Assembly: GCA_910574285.1 (NCBI GenBank)
Contig: CAJTAL010000003.1
Coordinates: forward strand, 1-64,000
DNA: 64,000 nt
Reading direction: 5' to 3'
Source of the DNA: Lachnospiraceae bacterium
GTDB lineage: Bacteria > Bacillota > Clostridia > Lachnospirales > Lachnospiraceae
Shown: piece after piece, positions 52,676 to 63,540 of the stretch
Numbering within the stretch: position 1 is the stretch's first letter
How the letters are laid out: the number at the start of each line of letters is the position of its first letter
Translations under genes and position numbers: made by a program
The notes under the pieces: generated by a model
What the model was told of the DNA's origin: nothing
Databases searched by the model: none
The model's input: only the letters and a program-made list of their open reading frames with translations

Positions 52676-52859
52676 AATAGGACCTTGACTCTTCAAAAAA
52701 AATGCAGATTAGACGATAGGGGAACTTTGCGCGCTTTTTTGGGGCTATAGCCGTTGAAAAGCTGCAAAGGCTATATTTTAAAATCACATTTTATCTTATA
52801 ATTTGAAAAATAGATGATAAAGTCTTCATGAAACAACCCTGATAAGAAGTAAAAAACCG

Positions 52860-52888
52860 TTGACATCCGGGGAAAAGGATGTTATAGT
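52860..52888 (+). promoter_or_regulatory. Promoter of rplJ-rplL
   Basis: TTGACA at 52860-52865 and TATAGT at 52883-52888, 17 bp apart. It starts only 20 bp from the IS right end. Confidence 0.8.
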
Positions 52889-52892
52889 ATCA

Positions 52893-53010
52893 AAAGACTG
52901 CCGAAGACAGCAGGTGCGAAAGCGTAAGTAGACCAACGCCTGCCGAGGAAAGTTAGATTCGATGATTTAGAATTTACGGCGCCTCTTTGTCTTTGACAAG
53001 GGGCGTATTT
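52893..53010 (+). promoter_or_regulatory. Ribosomal protein L10 leader
   Basis: The segment with ccgaagacagcaggtgcg (from about 52902) and acgcctgccgagg (to about 52948) matches the conserved core of the L10 leader, to which L10 (with L12) binds to repress its own operon. It is followed by a hairpin, cgcctctttgtc 52980-52991 with gacaaggggcg 52995-53005, and a T-rich stretch that can act as the regulated terminator. It lies 138 nt upstream of rplJ, as expected. Confidence 0.85.
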
Positions 53011-53148
53011 CTATTATATACGGTGCCCGGAGACAGAGGGTATTGTGAGAGCGCTTTTCTTTGAGATGCAGTCGAGTATCATGTATTTCCTGAATTCTAT
53101 ATACGGAACGGCGGAAATACACCAAATATATAAGGAGGTGCACCATTC

Positions 53149-53697
53149 GTGGCAAAAGTTGAATTAAAACAGCCAATTGTACAGGCTATTGCAGACGATG
53201 TCAAGGGTGCGGCAAGCGTCGTATTGGTTGACTACCGCGGACTTACTGTTGCGCAGGATACAGAATTGCGTAAGCAGTTGAGAGAAGCCGGGATTGCCTA
53301 CAAGGTTTGTAAGAACACAATGATGAAGAGAGCTTTTGAAGGGACTGAATTTGCAGGACTTGACGAGCATCTGGAAGGTCCGAGCGCACTGGCTATTTCA
53401 AAAGACGATGCGACGGCTCCGGCAAGAATCCTCAGTAAATTCGCGAAGGACGCTAAGGCTCTTGAGTTAAAAGCAGGTGTGGTGGAAGGTACGGTATATG
53501 ACAGCGCTGCATTGTCAGAACTGGCTAAGATCCCGTCAAGAGACGAACTGCTCTCCAAGCTGCTTGGAAGCCTGCAGTCACCGATTACCAATCTTGCCCG
53601 TGTTCTTAATCAGATCGCAGAGCAGGGCGGCGCAGAAGCCTGCGCGGCAGCGGCGGATTCAGCAGAGGAAGCGGCAGAAGCTCCGGCGGCAGAGTAA
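53149..53697 (+). CDS. rplJ: 50S ribosomal protein L10
   Basis: A 182-residue ribosomal stalk base protein (P0 homologue) that holds L7/L12 dimers and, with them, represses its own leader. VVLVDYRGLTVAQDTELRKQLREAG (about 25-49) and the KNTMMKRAF motif are typical. The C-terminus is Ala/Glu-rich (ACAAAADSAEEAAEAPAAE), longer than in E. coli. The start is GTG 53149 with AAGGAGG upstream. rplK and rplA, which often precede rplJ, are absent here. Confidence 0.96.
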   Translation: MAKVELKQPIVQAIADDVKGAASVVLVDYRGLTVAQDTELRKQLREAGIAYKVCKNTMMKRAFEGTEFAGLDEHLEGPSALAISKDDATAPARILSKFAKDAKALELKAGVVEGTVYDSAALSELAKIPSRDELLSKLLGSLQSPITNLARVLNQIAEQGGAEACAAAADSAEEAAEAPAAE

Positions 53698-53787
53698 CAT
53701 ATCCGGTCGGTCGGCAATAAAGTTCAAAGGAACTTTCGTATCTTCAGGATACAGACAAATCATATTAATATAATGGAGGAAAATATA

Positions 53788-54162
53788 ATGGCAAAGTTAA
53801 CAACATCTGAATTTATTGATGCAATCAAAGAGTTATCAGTATTAGAGTTGAATGATTTAGTAAAAGCATGCGAAGAAGAATTTGGTGTATCTGCAGCAGC
53901 AGGCGTAGTAGTAGCGGCAGCAGGCGGAGAGGCAGCAGCCGAGGAAGAGAAGGATGAATTCGATGTAGAATTAGTATCCGCAGGATCTTCTAAGGTTAAG
54001 GTTATCAAGGTTGTCCGTGAGATCACAGGACTTGGACTGAAAGAGGCTAAGGCAGTAGTTGACGAGGCACCGAAGGTAGTTAAGGAAGGCGTTTCCAAGG
54101 CAGAGGCTGAAGAGATCAAGGCTAAGCTTGAGGCAGAAGGTGCAGAGGTTAACCTTAAATAA
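53788..54162 (+). CDS. rplL: 50S ribosomal protein L7/L12
   Basis: A 124-residue stalk protein that recruits translation factors. It has the N-terminal dimerisation region ([29 protein letters not shown]), an Ala/Glu hinge and the C-terminal domain with [34 protein letters not shown]. The ATG at 53788 is preceded by TGGAGG. A terminator follows that probably limits read-through into rpoB. Confidence 0.97.
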   Translation: MAKLTTSEFIDAIKELSVLELNDLVKACEEEFGVSAAAGVVVAAAGGEAAAEEEKDEFDVELVSAGSSKVKVIKVVREITGLGLKEAKAVVDEAPKVVKEGVSKAEAEEIKAKLEAEGAEVNLK

Positions 54163-54175
54163 GAAGACGGATTTG

Positions 54176-54203
54176 AGACCCCGACGGCTGTCGGGGTTTT
54201 TAT
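54176..54203 (+). terminator. Terminator/attenuator between rplL and rpoB
   Basis: accccgac 54178-54185 pairs with gtcggggt 54190-54197, followed by T residues. It lies 16 nt after rplL. Confidence 0.88.
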
Positions 54204-54230
54204 TTTGATAAAATTTCTATAAAATCTTTA

Positions 54231-54260
54231 TTGACAAGCCTTGATGAATTGTGGTATAGT
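54231..54260 (+). promoter_or_regulatory. Promoter of rpoB-rpoC
   Basis: TTGACA at 54231-54236 and TATAGT at 54255-54260, 18 bp apart. The transcript would have a leader of about 175 nt containing a hairpin, accgtcat with atgacggacggt near 54350-54378. Confidence 0.8.
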
Positions 54261-54442
54261 AAACAATGCACTATTGTGGAAAGTTCTGCCAAAATATCGC
54301 ATGAAAACGGTGGGGATAGCGCTGTTTTCAATGTATTTGCAGTAAAGAACCGTCATTGTCAGATAATGACGGACGGTTTGGGGAAATATTCCTGCATGGC
54401 TGAATGGTTATCCAAAAAATATATGAGGAGTGAAACGTCGAT

Positions 54443-57400
54443 ATGGAGAAAAACAGAATTCGTCCCATTAAAAGCGGAAAAAGTTCACGCATGAGTTATT
54501 CCAGACAAAAAGAAGTTCTTCAGATGCCCAATTTGATCGAAGTCCAGAAGGACTCCTATCAGTGGTTTCTGGACGAGGGCTTGAATGAAGTATTTGATGA
54601 TATTTCCCCGATCACTGACTACAGCGGTCACTTGAGCCTGGAATTTGTCGATTTTACCTTATGCGAGAAAGACGTGAAATACACGATTGAAGAGTGTAAA
54701 GAACGGGATGCTACTTACGCGGCGCCGCTTAAGGTGAGAGTAAGGCTTCATAATAAAGAAACAGATGAGATCAACGAGCATGAGATATTTATGGGGGATC
54801 TGCCGTTGATGACCAGTACCGGTACGTTTGTAATTAACGGGGCAGAGCGTGTTATCGTAAGTCAACTGGTGCGTTCACCAGGCATTTATTATGCGATTGC
54901 ACATGATAAGTTAGGTAAGAAACTGTATTCCTCCACCGTGATTCCGAATCGCGGCGCGTGGTTAGAATACGAGACAGACTCCAATGACGTTTTTTATGTA
55001 CGTGTAGATAGAACAAGAAAGGTGCCGATCACAGTGCTGATACGTGCGCTGGGAATAGGGACGAATCCAGAGATTGTTGAATTGTTTGGGGAGGAACCGA
55101 AGATTGTCGCAAGTTTTGAGAAAGATGCGGCCACGAATTATCAGGAAGGACTTCTGGAATTATATAAGAAGATCCGGCCGGGCGAACCGCTTGCGGTAGA
55201 CAGCGCGGAGAGCCTGATTACCAGTATGTTCTTCGATCCGAGACGTTATGATCTTGCAAAGGTAGGAAGATATAAATTCAATAAGAAGCTTTCCCTCAGG
55301 AACCGTATTGTCGGCCAGGTTCTGGCTGAGAGTGTTGCAAGTCCGATTACAGGGGAAGTGATTGCCGAAGAGGGGACGAAGGTGACCCGTGAACTGGCGG
55401 ATCAGATCCAGAATGCGGCAGTTCCGTTTGTTTGGATTAAGCGGGAGGATGAAGAGCGTAATATCAAGGTCATTTCCAATATGATGGTAGATATTACGGC
55501 TGTCGTAGACGTTGACCCGAAGGAAGTCGGAGTGACGGAGCAGGTATATTATCCGGTGCTTGCAGGGATTCTGGAAGAGACGGCAGGGGATATCGACGAA
55601 TTGAAAGACGCCATCAGGCGGGATATCCATGATCTGATACCGAAGCATATTACGAAAGAAGATATTATTGCTTCTATTAATTATAATATTCATCTGGAAT
55701 ATGGATTGGGAAATGACGATGACATCGATCATCTGGGCAACCGCCGTATCCGGTCCGTAGGGGAGCTGCTGCAGAACCAGTACAGGATCGGTCTGTCAAG
55801 GCTTGAGAGAGTCGTGCGGGAGAGGATGACAACCCAGGACCTGGAGGGGATCTCCCCCCAGTCATTGATTAATATTAAACCTGTAACTGCGGCGGTCAAA
55901 GAGTTCTTTGGTTCTTCGCAGCTGTCGCAGTTTATGGATCAGAATAATCCGCTCGGCGAGCTGACCCATAAGAGGCGACTGTCCGCCCTGGGACCGGGCG
56001 GTCTGTCAAGAGACCGTGCAGGATTTGAAGTCCGGGACGTACATTATTCCCATTATGGGAGGATGTGTCCGATCGAGACGCCTGAAGGTCCGAATATCGG
56101 TCTGATCAACTCCCTTGCGACTTACGCAAGGATTAATCAGTATGGCTTTATCGAGGCGCCGTACCGTAAGATTAATCACGACGATCCTACGAATCCGGTA
56201 GTTACGGATGAGGTTGTATATATGACGGCCGACGAGGAAGATAACTACCATGTGGCGCAGGCGAATGAGGCTCTCGACGCAGAGGGGCATTTTATCCGCA
56301 GGAATGTATCGGGACGTTACAGAGAAGAGACGCAGGAGTATGAGAGACGTATGTTCGATTACATGGATGTGTCTCCGAAGATGGTATTTTCCGTGGCGAC
56401 GGCTTTGATTCCTTTCCTGGAAAATGACGACGCGAACCGGGCGCTGATGGGTTCTAACATGCAGCGTCAGGCGGTGCCGCTCCTTATGACGGAGGCGCCG
56501 GTGGTAGGCACCGGTATGGAAGAAAAGTCTGCGGTTGACTCCGGCGTGTGTGTGATTGCAGAGCAGGGCGGCGTGGTGGAGCGGTCTGCCTCTACGGAGA
56601 TTACGATTCGTCAGGACGACGGAAAGCTGAAGCGCTATAAACTGACGAAGTTTATCAGAAGTAACCAGAGTAACTGCTATAACCAGAGACCCATCGTATT
56701 CAAGGGCGACAGAGTGGAGGCCGGCGACGTGATCGCTGACGGTCCGTCTACGTCCAACGGGGAGATGGCTCTTGGGAAGAATCCGTTGATCGGTTTCATG
56801 ACCTGGGAAGGTTACAATTATGAAGACGCCGTATTGTTAAGCGAGAGACTGGTGCAGGAAGATGTATATACATCTGTTCATATAGAAGAATACGAGGCGG
56901 AAGCGCGTGATACCAAGCTGGGACCGGAAGAGGTTACCCGGGATATTCCGGGCGTCGGCGACGATGCCCTTAAGAATCTGGACGAGAGAGGAATTATCCG
57001 TATCGGAGCGGAAGTGCGGGCAGGAGATATCCTGGTGGGCAAAGTGACTCCGAAGGGAGAGACGGAGCTGACGGCAGAGGAGCGTCTGCTGCGGGCGATC
57101 TTCGGCGAGAAGGCGCGTGAGGTAAGAGATACTTCTCTTAAAGTGCCCCATGGCGAATACGGTATCGTTGTGGACGCGAAGGTATTTACGAGAGATAACG
57201 GAGACGAACTTTCACCGGGAGTCAATCAGGCGGTGCGCATCTATATCGCGCAGAAGAGAAAGATCTCCGTTGGAGATAAGATGGCGGGACGCCACGGTAA
57301 TAAGGGTGTTGTTTCCCGTGTACTGCCGGTGGAGGATATGCCGTTCCTGCCGAACGGACGGCCGCTGGATATCGTATTGAATCCGTTGGGCGTGCCGTCG

Positions 57401-58336
57401 CGTATGAATATCGGTCAGGTATTGGAGATCCATCTGTCCCTGGCGGCCAAAGCGCTGGGATTCAATATCGCTACGCCGGTATTCGACGGCGCGGACGAGA
57501 ATGATATCATGGATACGCTTGATCTTGCAAATGATTATGTGAATCTGGAGTGGGATGAATTTGAGGCAAAGTATAAAGAAGAACTTCTGCCGGAAGTGAT
57601 GCAGTATCTGTATGATAACCGGGATCACCGGAAGGTCTGGAAGGGAGTGCCGATTTCCAGAGACGGAAAAGTGCGCTTAAGAGACGGACGTACCGGAGAA
57701 TATTTTGACAGTCCGGTAACGATCGGCCATATGCATTATCTGAAGCTTCATCATCTGGTGGACGATAAGATACATGCCCGTTCGACAGGTCCTTATTCTC
57801 TGGTTACGCAGCAGCCGTTAGGCGGTAAGGCTCAGTTCGGCGGACAGCGTTTCGGAGAGATGGAGGTATGGGCGCTGGAGGCATATGGCGCGTCATATAC
57901 GCTCCAGGAGATCCTTACCGTGAAATCAGACGATGTAGTCGGCCGTGTGAAGACTTATGAGGCGATTATCAAAGGGGAGAATATCCCGGAACCTGCGATT
58001 CCGGAGTCCTTCAAGGTGTTGTTAAAGGAACTGCAGTCCCTTGGGCTGGATATGCGGGTGCTGCGGGATGATAATACGGAAGTTGAGATCATGGAGACGG
58101 CAGATATGGGAGAGACAGATTTCCGTTCTTTGATCGAGGGAGACAGGAAGTATCGTCAGGAAGATAACCTTGGGGAGCATGGATATACCGAACAGGAATT
58201 CCAGGGAGAAGAGCTTATAGATGTGGAGGAAGAACCGGAACCGGATGACGATGAGTTCGACGATATGGATCTGGATGATATGGAATATGAGCCTGATGAT
58301 GATTTTGGATATGATGATTTGTCAGATGATGAATAG
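54443..58336 (+). CDS. rpoB: DNA-directed RNA polymerase subunit beta
   Basis: A 1297-residue polymerase core subunit. The rifampicin-region motif [46 protein letters not shown] (about 486-531) is intact with the wild-type QFMDQNN and HKRR residues, and [15 protein letters not shown] follows. [15 protein letters not shown] and the C-terminal [24 protein letters not shown] are present. The C-terminus is a long acidic tail of Asp, Glu and Met (about 1258-1297), beyond the usual fold. The ATG has GAGGAG upstream. rpoC follows after 14 nt. Confidence 0.97.
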   Translation: MEKNRIRPIKSGKSSRMSYSRQKEVLQMPNLIEVQKDSYQWFLDEGLNEVFDDISPITDYSGHLSLEFVDFTLCEKDVKYTIEECKERDATYAAPLKVRVRLHNKETDEINEHEIFMGDLPLMTSTGTFVINGAERVIVSQLVRSPGIYYAIAHDKLGKKLYSSTVIPNRGAWLEYETDSNDVFYVRVDRTRKVPITVLIRALGIGTNPEIVELFGEEPKIVASFEKDAATNYQEGLLELYKKIRPGEPLAVDSAESLITSMFFDPRRYDLAKVGRYKFNKKLSLRNRIVGQVLAESVASPITGEVIAEEGTKVTRELADQIQNAAVPFVWIKREDEERNIKVISNMMVDITAVVDVDPKEVGVTEQVYYPVLAGILEETAGDIDELKDAIRRDIHDLIPKHITKEDIIASINYNIHLEYGLGNDDDIDHLGNRRIRSVGELLQNQYRIGLSRLERVVRERMTTQDLEGISPQSLINIKPVTAAVKEFFGSSQLSQFMDQNNPLGELTHKRRLSALGPGGLSRDRAGFEVRDVHYSHYGRMCPIETPEGPNIGLINSLATYARINQYGFIEAPYRKINHDDPTNPVVTDEVVYMTADEEDNYHVAQANEALDAEGHFIRRNVSGRYREETQEYERRMFDYMDVSPKMVFSVATALIPFLENDDANRALMGSNMQRQAVPLLMTEAPVVGTGMEEKSAVDSGVCVIAEQGGVVERSASTEITIRQDDGKLKRYKLTKFIRSNQSNCYNQRPIVFKGDRVEAGDVIADGPSTSNGEMALGKNPLIGFMTWEGYNYEDAVLLSERLVQEDVYTSVHIEEYEAEARDTKLGPEEVTRDIPGVGDDALKNLDERGIIRIGAEVRAGDILVGKVTPKGETELTAEERLLRAIFGEKAREVRDTSLKVPHGEYGIVVDAKVFTRDNGDELSPGVNQAVRIYIAQKRKISVGDKMAGRHGNKGVVSRVLPVEDMPFLPNGRPLDIVLNPLGVPSRMNIGQVLEIHLSLAAKALGFNIATPVFDGADENDIMDTLDLANDYVNLEWDEFEAKYKEELLPEVMQYLYDNRDHRKVWKGVPISRDGKVRLRDGRTGEYFDSPVTIGHMHYLKLHHLVDDKIHARSTGPYSLVTQQPLGGKAQFGGQRFGEMEVWALEAYGASYTLQEILTVKSDDVVGRVKTYEAIIKGENIPEPAIPESFKVLLKELQSLGLDMRVLRDDNTEVEIMETADMGETDFRSLIEGDRKYRQEDNLGEHGYTEQEFQGEELIDVEEEPEPDDDEFDDMDLDDMEYEPDDDFGYDDLSDDE

Positions 58337-58350
58337 GAAGGGGTGCCTGT

Positions 58351-61300
58351 ATGCCGGAAAACAATAAGGAACAAGCTTACCAGCCAATGACTTTTGATGC
58401 GATCAAAATTGGGTTGGCATCGCCTGAGAAGATTCTGGAGTGGTCCAGGGGAGAAGTTACGAAGCCGGAGACGATCAATTACCGGACATTAAAGCCGGAG
58501 AAAGACGGTTTGTTCTGTGAGAGGATATTCGGACCAAGCAAGGATTGGGAGTGTCATTGCGGTAAATATAAGAAGATCCGTTATAAAGGTGTTGTGTGCG
58601 ACCGTTGCGGGGTCGAAGTTACGAAGTCAAGCGTGCGCCGCGAGCGTATGGGACATATTGCCCTTGCCGCGCCTGTATCGCATATCTGGTATTTTAAAGG
58701 AATTCCCAGCCGTATGGGACTGATTCTGGATCTGTCGCCGAGAACGCTGGAGAAGGTGCTGTATTTTGCGTCTTATATCGTTCTGGACAGAGGGGAGACG
58801 GACCTGCAGTATAAGCAGGTACTGTCCGAGCAGGAATATCAGGAGGCAAGAGAGAGATGGGGAAGCGCGTTCCGTGTAGGAATGGGAGCTGAGTCCATCC
58901 AGGAGCTTCTGCAGTCCATCGACCTGGAGAAGGATTATCATGAGCTGCAGGAAGGGCTTAAGGGAGCTACCGGACAGAAGCGCGCGAGGATCGTGAAGCG
59001 TCTGGAAGTTGTGGAGGCTTTCCGCGAGTCGGGAAATAAGCCGGAGTGGATGATCATGACGGCGATTCCGGTGATCCCGCCGGATCTTAGACCGATGGTA
59101 CAGTTAGACGGCGGACGTTTCGCGACGTCAGACCTGAACGACTTGTACCGGCGGATTATCAATAGAAATAATCGTCTGAAACGTCTGCTTGAGCTGGGCG
59201 CGCCGGACATTATCGTCAGAAACGAGAAGAGGATGCTGCAGGAGGCGGTAGACGCCCTGATCGATAACGGCCGCCGGGGCCGTCCGGTTACAGGGCCGGG
59301 AAACAGAGCGCTTAAGTCTCTTTCCGATATGCTGAAGGGTAAGTCGGGACGTTTCCGTCAGAACCTGCTTGGAAAGCGTGTGGACTATTCCGGACGTTCC
59401 GTTATCGTCGTAGGGCCGGAGCTTAAGATCTATCAGTGCGGTCTGCCCAAGGAGATGGCGATCGAGCTTTTCAAGCCTTTCGTTATGAAAGAACTGGTGC
59501 AGAACGGAACGGCCCATAATATTAAGAATGCGAAGAAGATGGTGGAGAGGGTACAGCCGGAGGTCTGGGATGTGCTGGAGGATGTTATCAAGGAGCATCC
59601 GGTTATGCTGAACCGCGCTCCTACGCTTCACAGACTGGGAATTCAGGCATTCGAGCCTATTCTGGTAGAAGGTAAAGCGATTAAGCTGCATCCGCTGGTA
59701 TGTACTGCTTATAATGCCGACTTTGACGGCGACCAGATGGCGGTGCATTTGCCGTTGTCCGTGGAAGCCCAGGCGGAATGCCGTTTCCTTCTGCTGTCGC
59801 CGAATAACCTGCTGAAGCCTTCCGACGGAGGACCGGTTGCGGTTCCGTCTCAGGATATGGTACTTGGTATCTATTATCTGACTCAGGAAAGACCCGGGGC
59901 CAAGGGAGAGGGCAAGTTCTTTAAGAATGTAAACGAGGCGATTCTTGCCTATGAAAACGGAGCCATCACCCTTCATTCACGTATTAAAGTAAGAGTGAAA
60001 AAGACTCTGGCAGACGAAACTGTGAAAGAGGGAATCATAGAGTCTACGCTGGGAAGATTCTTGTTTAACGAGATTATCCCGCAGGATCTGGGATTCGTGG
60101 ACCGGGAGGCGGAAAACGGCGAACTGCTGCTTGAGATAGATTTCCATGTAGGAAAGAAGCAGTTAAAACAGATTCTTGAGAAGGTAATTAATACCCATGG
60201 TTCTACTGCTACGGCGGAGGTGCTGGATGCGGTAAAATCCATCGGATATAAATATTCCACCAGAGCGGCTATGACCGTATCGATCTCCGATATGACCGTG
60301 CCGCCGCAGAAGCCGGAGATGATCAAACAGGCTCAGGATACGGTGGATAAGATCACGAAGAACTTTAAGCGTGGTCTGATTACGGAAGAAGAGCGTTATA
60401 AAGAAGTTGTAGAAACATGGAAAGCAACGGACGACGCGCTGACAGAAGCGTTGCTGTCCGGACTTGACAAATATAATAATATCTTCATGATGGCGGATTC
60501 CGGAGCCCGCGGTTCCGACAAGCAGATCAAGCAGCTTGCGGGTATGCGCGGACTGATGGCGGATACGACGGGACGTACCATCGAGCTGCCTATTAAGTCG
60601 AATTTCCGTGAGGGTCTGGACGTACTGGAGTACTTCATGTCCGCCCATGGAGCGCGTAAGGGTCTGTCTGATACGGCGCTTCGTACCGCCGATTCAGGAT
60701 ACCTGACCAGACGTCTGGTGGATGTATCTCAGGAGCTGATTATCCACGAAGTAGATTGTGTGGAGAAGGGCGAAGAGATTCCGGGAATGTATGTAAAAGC
60801 CTTTACAGACGGCAATGAGGAGATCGAGAGTCTGAAGGAGCGTATCACAGGACGTTACCTGTGTGAGAATATCGTAGATAAAGACGGAAATATCCTGGTG
60901 AAGGCGAACCATATGGTTACGCCGAAGCGCGCGGAACTCATCATGAAGAAGGGTGTGGATGAGAACGGCGGGACATTGGAGAAGATTAAGATTCGTACGA
61001 TTCTTACCTGTAAGTCCCATAGCGGAGTCTGCGCGAAATGTTACGGCGCCAACATGGCCACAGGAGAGCCGGTGCAGGTGGGCGAGGCAGTTGGAATTAT
61101 CGCTGCGCAGTCTATCGGAGAGCCTGGTACACAGCTTACGATGCGTACCTTCCATACCGGCGGTGTTGCCGGCGACGACATCACACAGGGTCTTCCCCGT
61201 GTCGAGGAGCTCTTTGAGGCAAGAAAGCCGAAAGGTCTGGCAATCATCACGGAATTTGCCGGAACAGCGAATATCAATGATACCAAGAAGAAGCGGGAGA

Positions 61301-62127
61301 TCATCGTGACGAACGATTCTACCGGAGAATCCAAGGCATATCTGATTCCTTATGGTTCCAGGATTAAGGTTAAGGACGGCGCGGTGCTAGAAGCCGGAGA
61401 CGAGCTGACGGAAGGTAGTGTGAATCCGCATGATATCCTGAGAATTAAGGGGCTGCGCGCGGTACAGGATTATATGATCCAGGAAGTACAGCGGGTATAC
61501 CGCCTGCAGGGTGTTGATATTAATGATAAGCATATTGAGGTCATCGTACGCCAGATGCTTAAGAAAGTCCGCATAGAAGAGGCGGGAGACACCGAATTCC
61601 TGCCGGGTACCAATGTGGACAGACTTGAATTTGAAGACACGAATGCAAGATTGGAAAAAGAAGGCTTAGAGCCTGCCACCGGAGAGCAGATTATGCTTGG
61701 TATCACAAAGGCGTCCCTGGCGACAAATTCCTTCTTGTCGGCGGCATCTTTCCAGGAGACGACGAAGGTTCTGACAGAGGCTGCGATAAAAGGAAAGGTC
61801 GATCCGCTGATCGGTCTGAAAGAGAATGTCCTGATCGGTAAGCATATACCGGCGGGTACAGGTATGAGAAAATACCGGGATATCCGTCTGGATTCCGAGT
61901 TGGAGATGGACGACGAGCTGCTTGTAGACGAGGAGGAAAGCTGGGAAAACGAGTCCCAGATAAATCAGGAGCCGGCGGCGGAAGAGGCTGCAGAGGATAT
62001 GCTTTTGACTGACGCTATGAGTGAAGCGACGGAGGAAAATTTGCCGGAAAGCATGGAGTTTGAAAAGGATGAGTCTGAGGAAATGGCAGACAATGTGGAA
62101 GAAGATGTGCCGGAGCTGATAGAATAA
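58351..62127 (+). CDS. rpoC: DNA-directed RNA polymerase subunit beta'
   Basis: A 1258-residue polymerase core subunit. The N-terminal zinc ribbon uses C68, C70, C83 and C86. The active-site Mg-binding motif NADFDGDQM has D457, D459 and D461. The second zinc site ([13 protein letters not shown]) and the trigger-loop region ([14 protein letters not shown]) are intact near 895-940. As in RpoB, the C-terminus is a long Glu/Asp-rich tail (about 1190-1258), not part of the conserved fold. It ends with a strong terminator. Confidence 0.97.
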   Translation: MPENNKEQAYQPMTFDAIKIGLASPEKILEWSRGEVTKPETINYRTLKPEKDGLFCERIFGPSKDWECHCGKYKKIRYKGVVCDRCGVEVTKSSVRRERMGHIALAAPVSHIWYFKGIPSRMGLILDLSPRTLEKVLYFASYIVLDRGETDLQYKQVLSEQEYQEARERWGSAFRVGMGAESIQELLQSIDLEKDYHELQEGLKGATGQKRARIVKRLEVVEAFRESGNKPEWMIMTAIPVIPPDLRPMVQLDGGRFATSDLNDLYRRIINRNNRLKRLLELGAPDIIVRNEKRMLQEAVDALIDNGRRGRPVTGPGNRALKSLSDMLKGKSGRFRQNLLGKRVDYSGRSVIVVGPELKIYQCGLPKEMAIELFKPFVMKELVQNGTAHNIKNAKKMVERVQPEVWDVLEDVIKEHPVMLNRAPTLHRLGIQAFEPILVEGKAIKLHPLVCTAYNADFDGDQMAVHLPLSVEAQAECRFLLLSPNNLLKPSDGGPVAVPSQDMVLGIYYLTQERPGAKGEGKFFKNVNEAILAYENGAITLHSRIKVRVKKTLADETVKEGIIESTLGRFLFNEIIPQDLGFVDREAENGELLLEIDFHVGKKQLKQILEKVINTHGSTATAEVLDAVKSIGYKYSTRAAMTVSISDMTVPPQKPEMIKQAQDTVDKITKNFKRGLITEEERYKEVVETWKATDDALTEALLSGLDKYNNIFMMADSGARGSDKQIKQLAGMRGLMADTTGRTIELPIKSNFREGLDVLEYFMSAHGARKGLSDTALRTADSGYLTRRLVDVSQELIIHEVDCVEKGEEIPGMYVKAFTDGNEEIESLKERITGRYLCENIVDKDGNILVKANHMVTPKRAELIMKKGVDENGGTLEKIKIRTILTCKSHSGVCAKCYGANMATGEPVQVGEAVGIIAAQSIGEPGTQLTMRTFHTGGVAGDDITQGLPRVEELFEARKPKGLAIITEFAGTANINDTKKKREIIVTNDSTGESKAYLIPYGSRIKVKDGAVLEAGDELTEGSVNPHDILRIKGLRAVQDYMIQEVQRVYRLQGVDINDKHIEVIVRQMLKKVRIEEAGDTEFLPGTNVDRLEFEDTNARLEKEGLEPATGEQIMLGITKASLATNSFLSAASFQETTKVLTEAAIKGKVDPLIGLKENVLIGKHIPAGTGMRKYRDIRLDSELEMDDELLVDEEESWENESQINQEPAAEEAAEDMLLTDAMSEATEENLPESMEFEKDESEEMADNVEEDVPELIE

Positions 62128-62137
62128 TAGGACTGTA

Positions 62138-62172
62138 AAGAGGAATTGCTGTAAAGCAATTCCTCTTTTTCT
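62138..62172 (+). terminator. Terminator of rpoBC
   Basis: gaggaattgct 62140-62150 pairs with agcaattcctc 62155-62165, perfect 11-bp stem, followed by T residues. Confidence 0.92.
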
Positions 62173-63315
62173 TTAAGGGGTAGAGGGACAACAGTCCTGA
62201 AGATGTTTTTCTATAACTCTTTTCGCGGCGCCGATAGCGGCGGCTTCGTTATGATATTTACCAATTGAGATATAAGAAGTATCCAGATCGAAATTGTTGT
62301 ACGCGAGGGTTTTTGCTTTGAGCTCGTCCAGATAGTCTACGAGATATCCGCTTATATCGCCGCCTATAACGATATTACAATCGAATTCCATCCTGATATT
62401 TGTCAGGATAACCGCTAACATTTCTAAAAAAATATTCCAATTTTCAACGGTTTTTTCATCTTGACGTTTTAATTGTTCAAAAAAACTAATCAGAGAGTCG
62501 CTTTGGCTGCTGGAGAGAAGGGCGTCGATAGAACAATATGCGGCGGCGCACCCTCTTTTTCCACATTCACATTGACGGCCTCCCAAGGATATGATGGAAT
62601 GGCCGAAACCACCGGCTTTATAGTAGTCTCCGCGGAAGAAACTTCCATTTGTGTATATGGCGCCGCCGACTGTATAGCCAAGATAAAGATATACCAGATC
62701 CTTGGTAGCGCTGTTGATCTCCGAACGGGCGGCGGCAGTGTCGGCGCGTTCAAAATATACAGGATCGGTAATGTTGGAAGAAAAATTACGAAGATCCAGA
62801 TTGGATACGTGTAATGCGTGGGATCTAAGAAGTATGTTAAGATCCAGATTCACTGCACCGGGAGTTGCAATGCCTATACCTGTAAGCTTACAGTCGGATA
62901 GAGTCTTGGATTCCCGGCATTTTTCGATGAATGAATATATTAAGGTACCAAGATTCGTATAATAGTCCCGATTATTGAAGTAATGCATCGGATATTGTTC
63001 GTAACCAAGCAGATCTCCGTTGAAATCAACCATGGCGCAGCGTATCTTGTTTTTTGTAATCTCAGCTCCTACAGAGCAATAAGATAGAGGTTTAATTGCC
63101 AGCATCTTTGCCCGTCTTCCGCCTGTCGAATTAAATTCTCCCACTTCACATAAGCGATTCTCTTCAAGTAATTCCGTAACATTTTGCAGCACTGTGGGCA
63201 TACTGTATCCTAGCGATGCAGACAATTCCTGACGCGAGGAGTTCTCGTGATTCATGATATAAGATAAGATCCGGAATTTGGTTTGGTATTTGACGTCTTC
63301 ATTTTTTGTCTTCAT
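62173..63315 (-). CDS. ROK-family transcriptional regulator
   Basis: A 380-residue NagC/XylR-type regulator: winged helix (about 15-65, SSRQELSASLGYSMPTVLQNVTEL) and ROK domain with the zinc motif CECGKRGC (about 250-257) preceded by GGFGHSII. Compared with the ROK protein at 22794 the family aspartate region differs (ERADTAAARSE), so it may be a pure regulator. It is divergent from the TRAP-type binding-protein gene at 63541, with promoters in the shared 225-bp gap, which suggests that it controls that transporter. The C-terminus ends close to the rpoC terminator. Confidence 0.9.
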   Translation of the reverse strand: MKTKNEDVKYQTKFRILSYIMNHENSSRQELSASLGYSMPTVLQNVTELLEENRLCEVGEFNSTGGRRAKMLAIKPLSYCSVGAEITKNKIRCAMVDFNGDLLGYEQYPMHYFNNRDYYTNLGTLIYSFIEKCRESKTLSDCKLTGIGIATPGAVNLDLNILLRSHALHVSNLDLRNFSSNITDPVYFERADTAAARSEINSATKDLVYLYLGYTVGGAIYTNGSFFRGDYYKAGGFGHSIISLGGRQCECGKRGCAAAYCSIDALLSSSQSDSLISFFEQLKRQDEKTVENWNIFLEMLAVILTNIRMEFDCNIVIGGDISGYLVDYLDELKAKTLAYNNFDLDTSYISIGKYHNEAAAIGAAKRVIEKHLQDCCPSTP

Positions 63316-63475
63316 GATTCGGTTCTCCTATATGAAAATTATTCTTTTATTATATCTTTTGTAAAAGTATATTAAAATGTTTCTTTCAAAATGTCAATCT
63401 AAAAATATTGTTTTTGACGAAATAAGCAAAATTTCCATATAAATTCAATATTATATAAAAAGATAGATAAAACTA

Positions 63476-63504
63476 TTGACAAAAGTATAAATAAAAGATA
63501 TTAT
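63476..63504 (+). promoter_or_regulatory. Promoter of the TRAP-type binding-protein gene
   Basis: TTGACA at 63476-63481 and TATTAT at 63499-63504 are 17 bp apart, about 37 nt upstream of the start. The upstream AT-rich gap (63316-63475) is shared with the divergent ROK gene. Confidence 0.7.
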
Positions 63505-63540
63505 AAAATAAATAAAAAGCATAAAAAGGAGGAAGAAAGG

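Larger units (their letters stand above)
50632..52840 (+). mobile_element. ISAs1-type insertion sequence, complete, with two ORFs
   Basis: A 2209-bp element bounded by perfect 17-bp inverted repeats, agggttgtttcatgaag at 50632-50648 and its complement at 52824-52840. It encodes an accessory protein and a DDE transposase that overlap by 8 bp. The flanks (ccagacat on the left, gataagaagt on the right) show no obvious target duplication. A second copy begins before position 1. The non-coding tail (52676-52823) is shared by both copies. Confidence 0.95.

Noticed and set aside
50622-52850. Target-site duplication of the complete IS
   Set aside because: The 8-10 bp on either side of the inverted repeats do not match, so none is claimed.
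54231-54494. 87-codon open frame at the start of rpoB
   Set aside because: It begins at the TTG of the -35 box and overlaps rpoB in another frame, so it cannot be transcribed from its own promoter as a gene.
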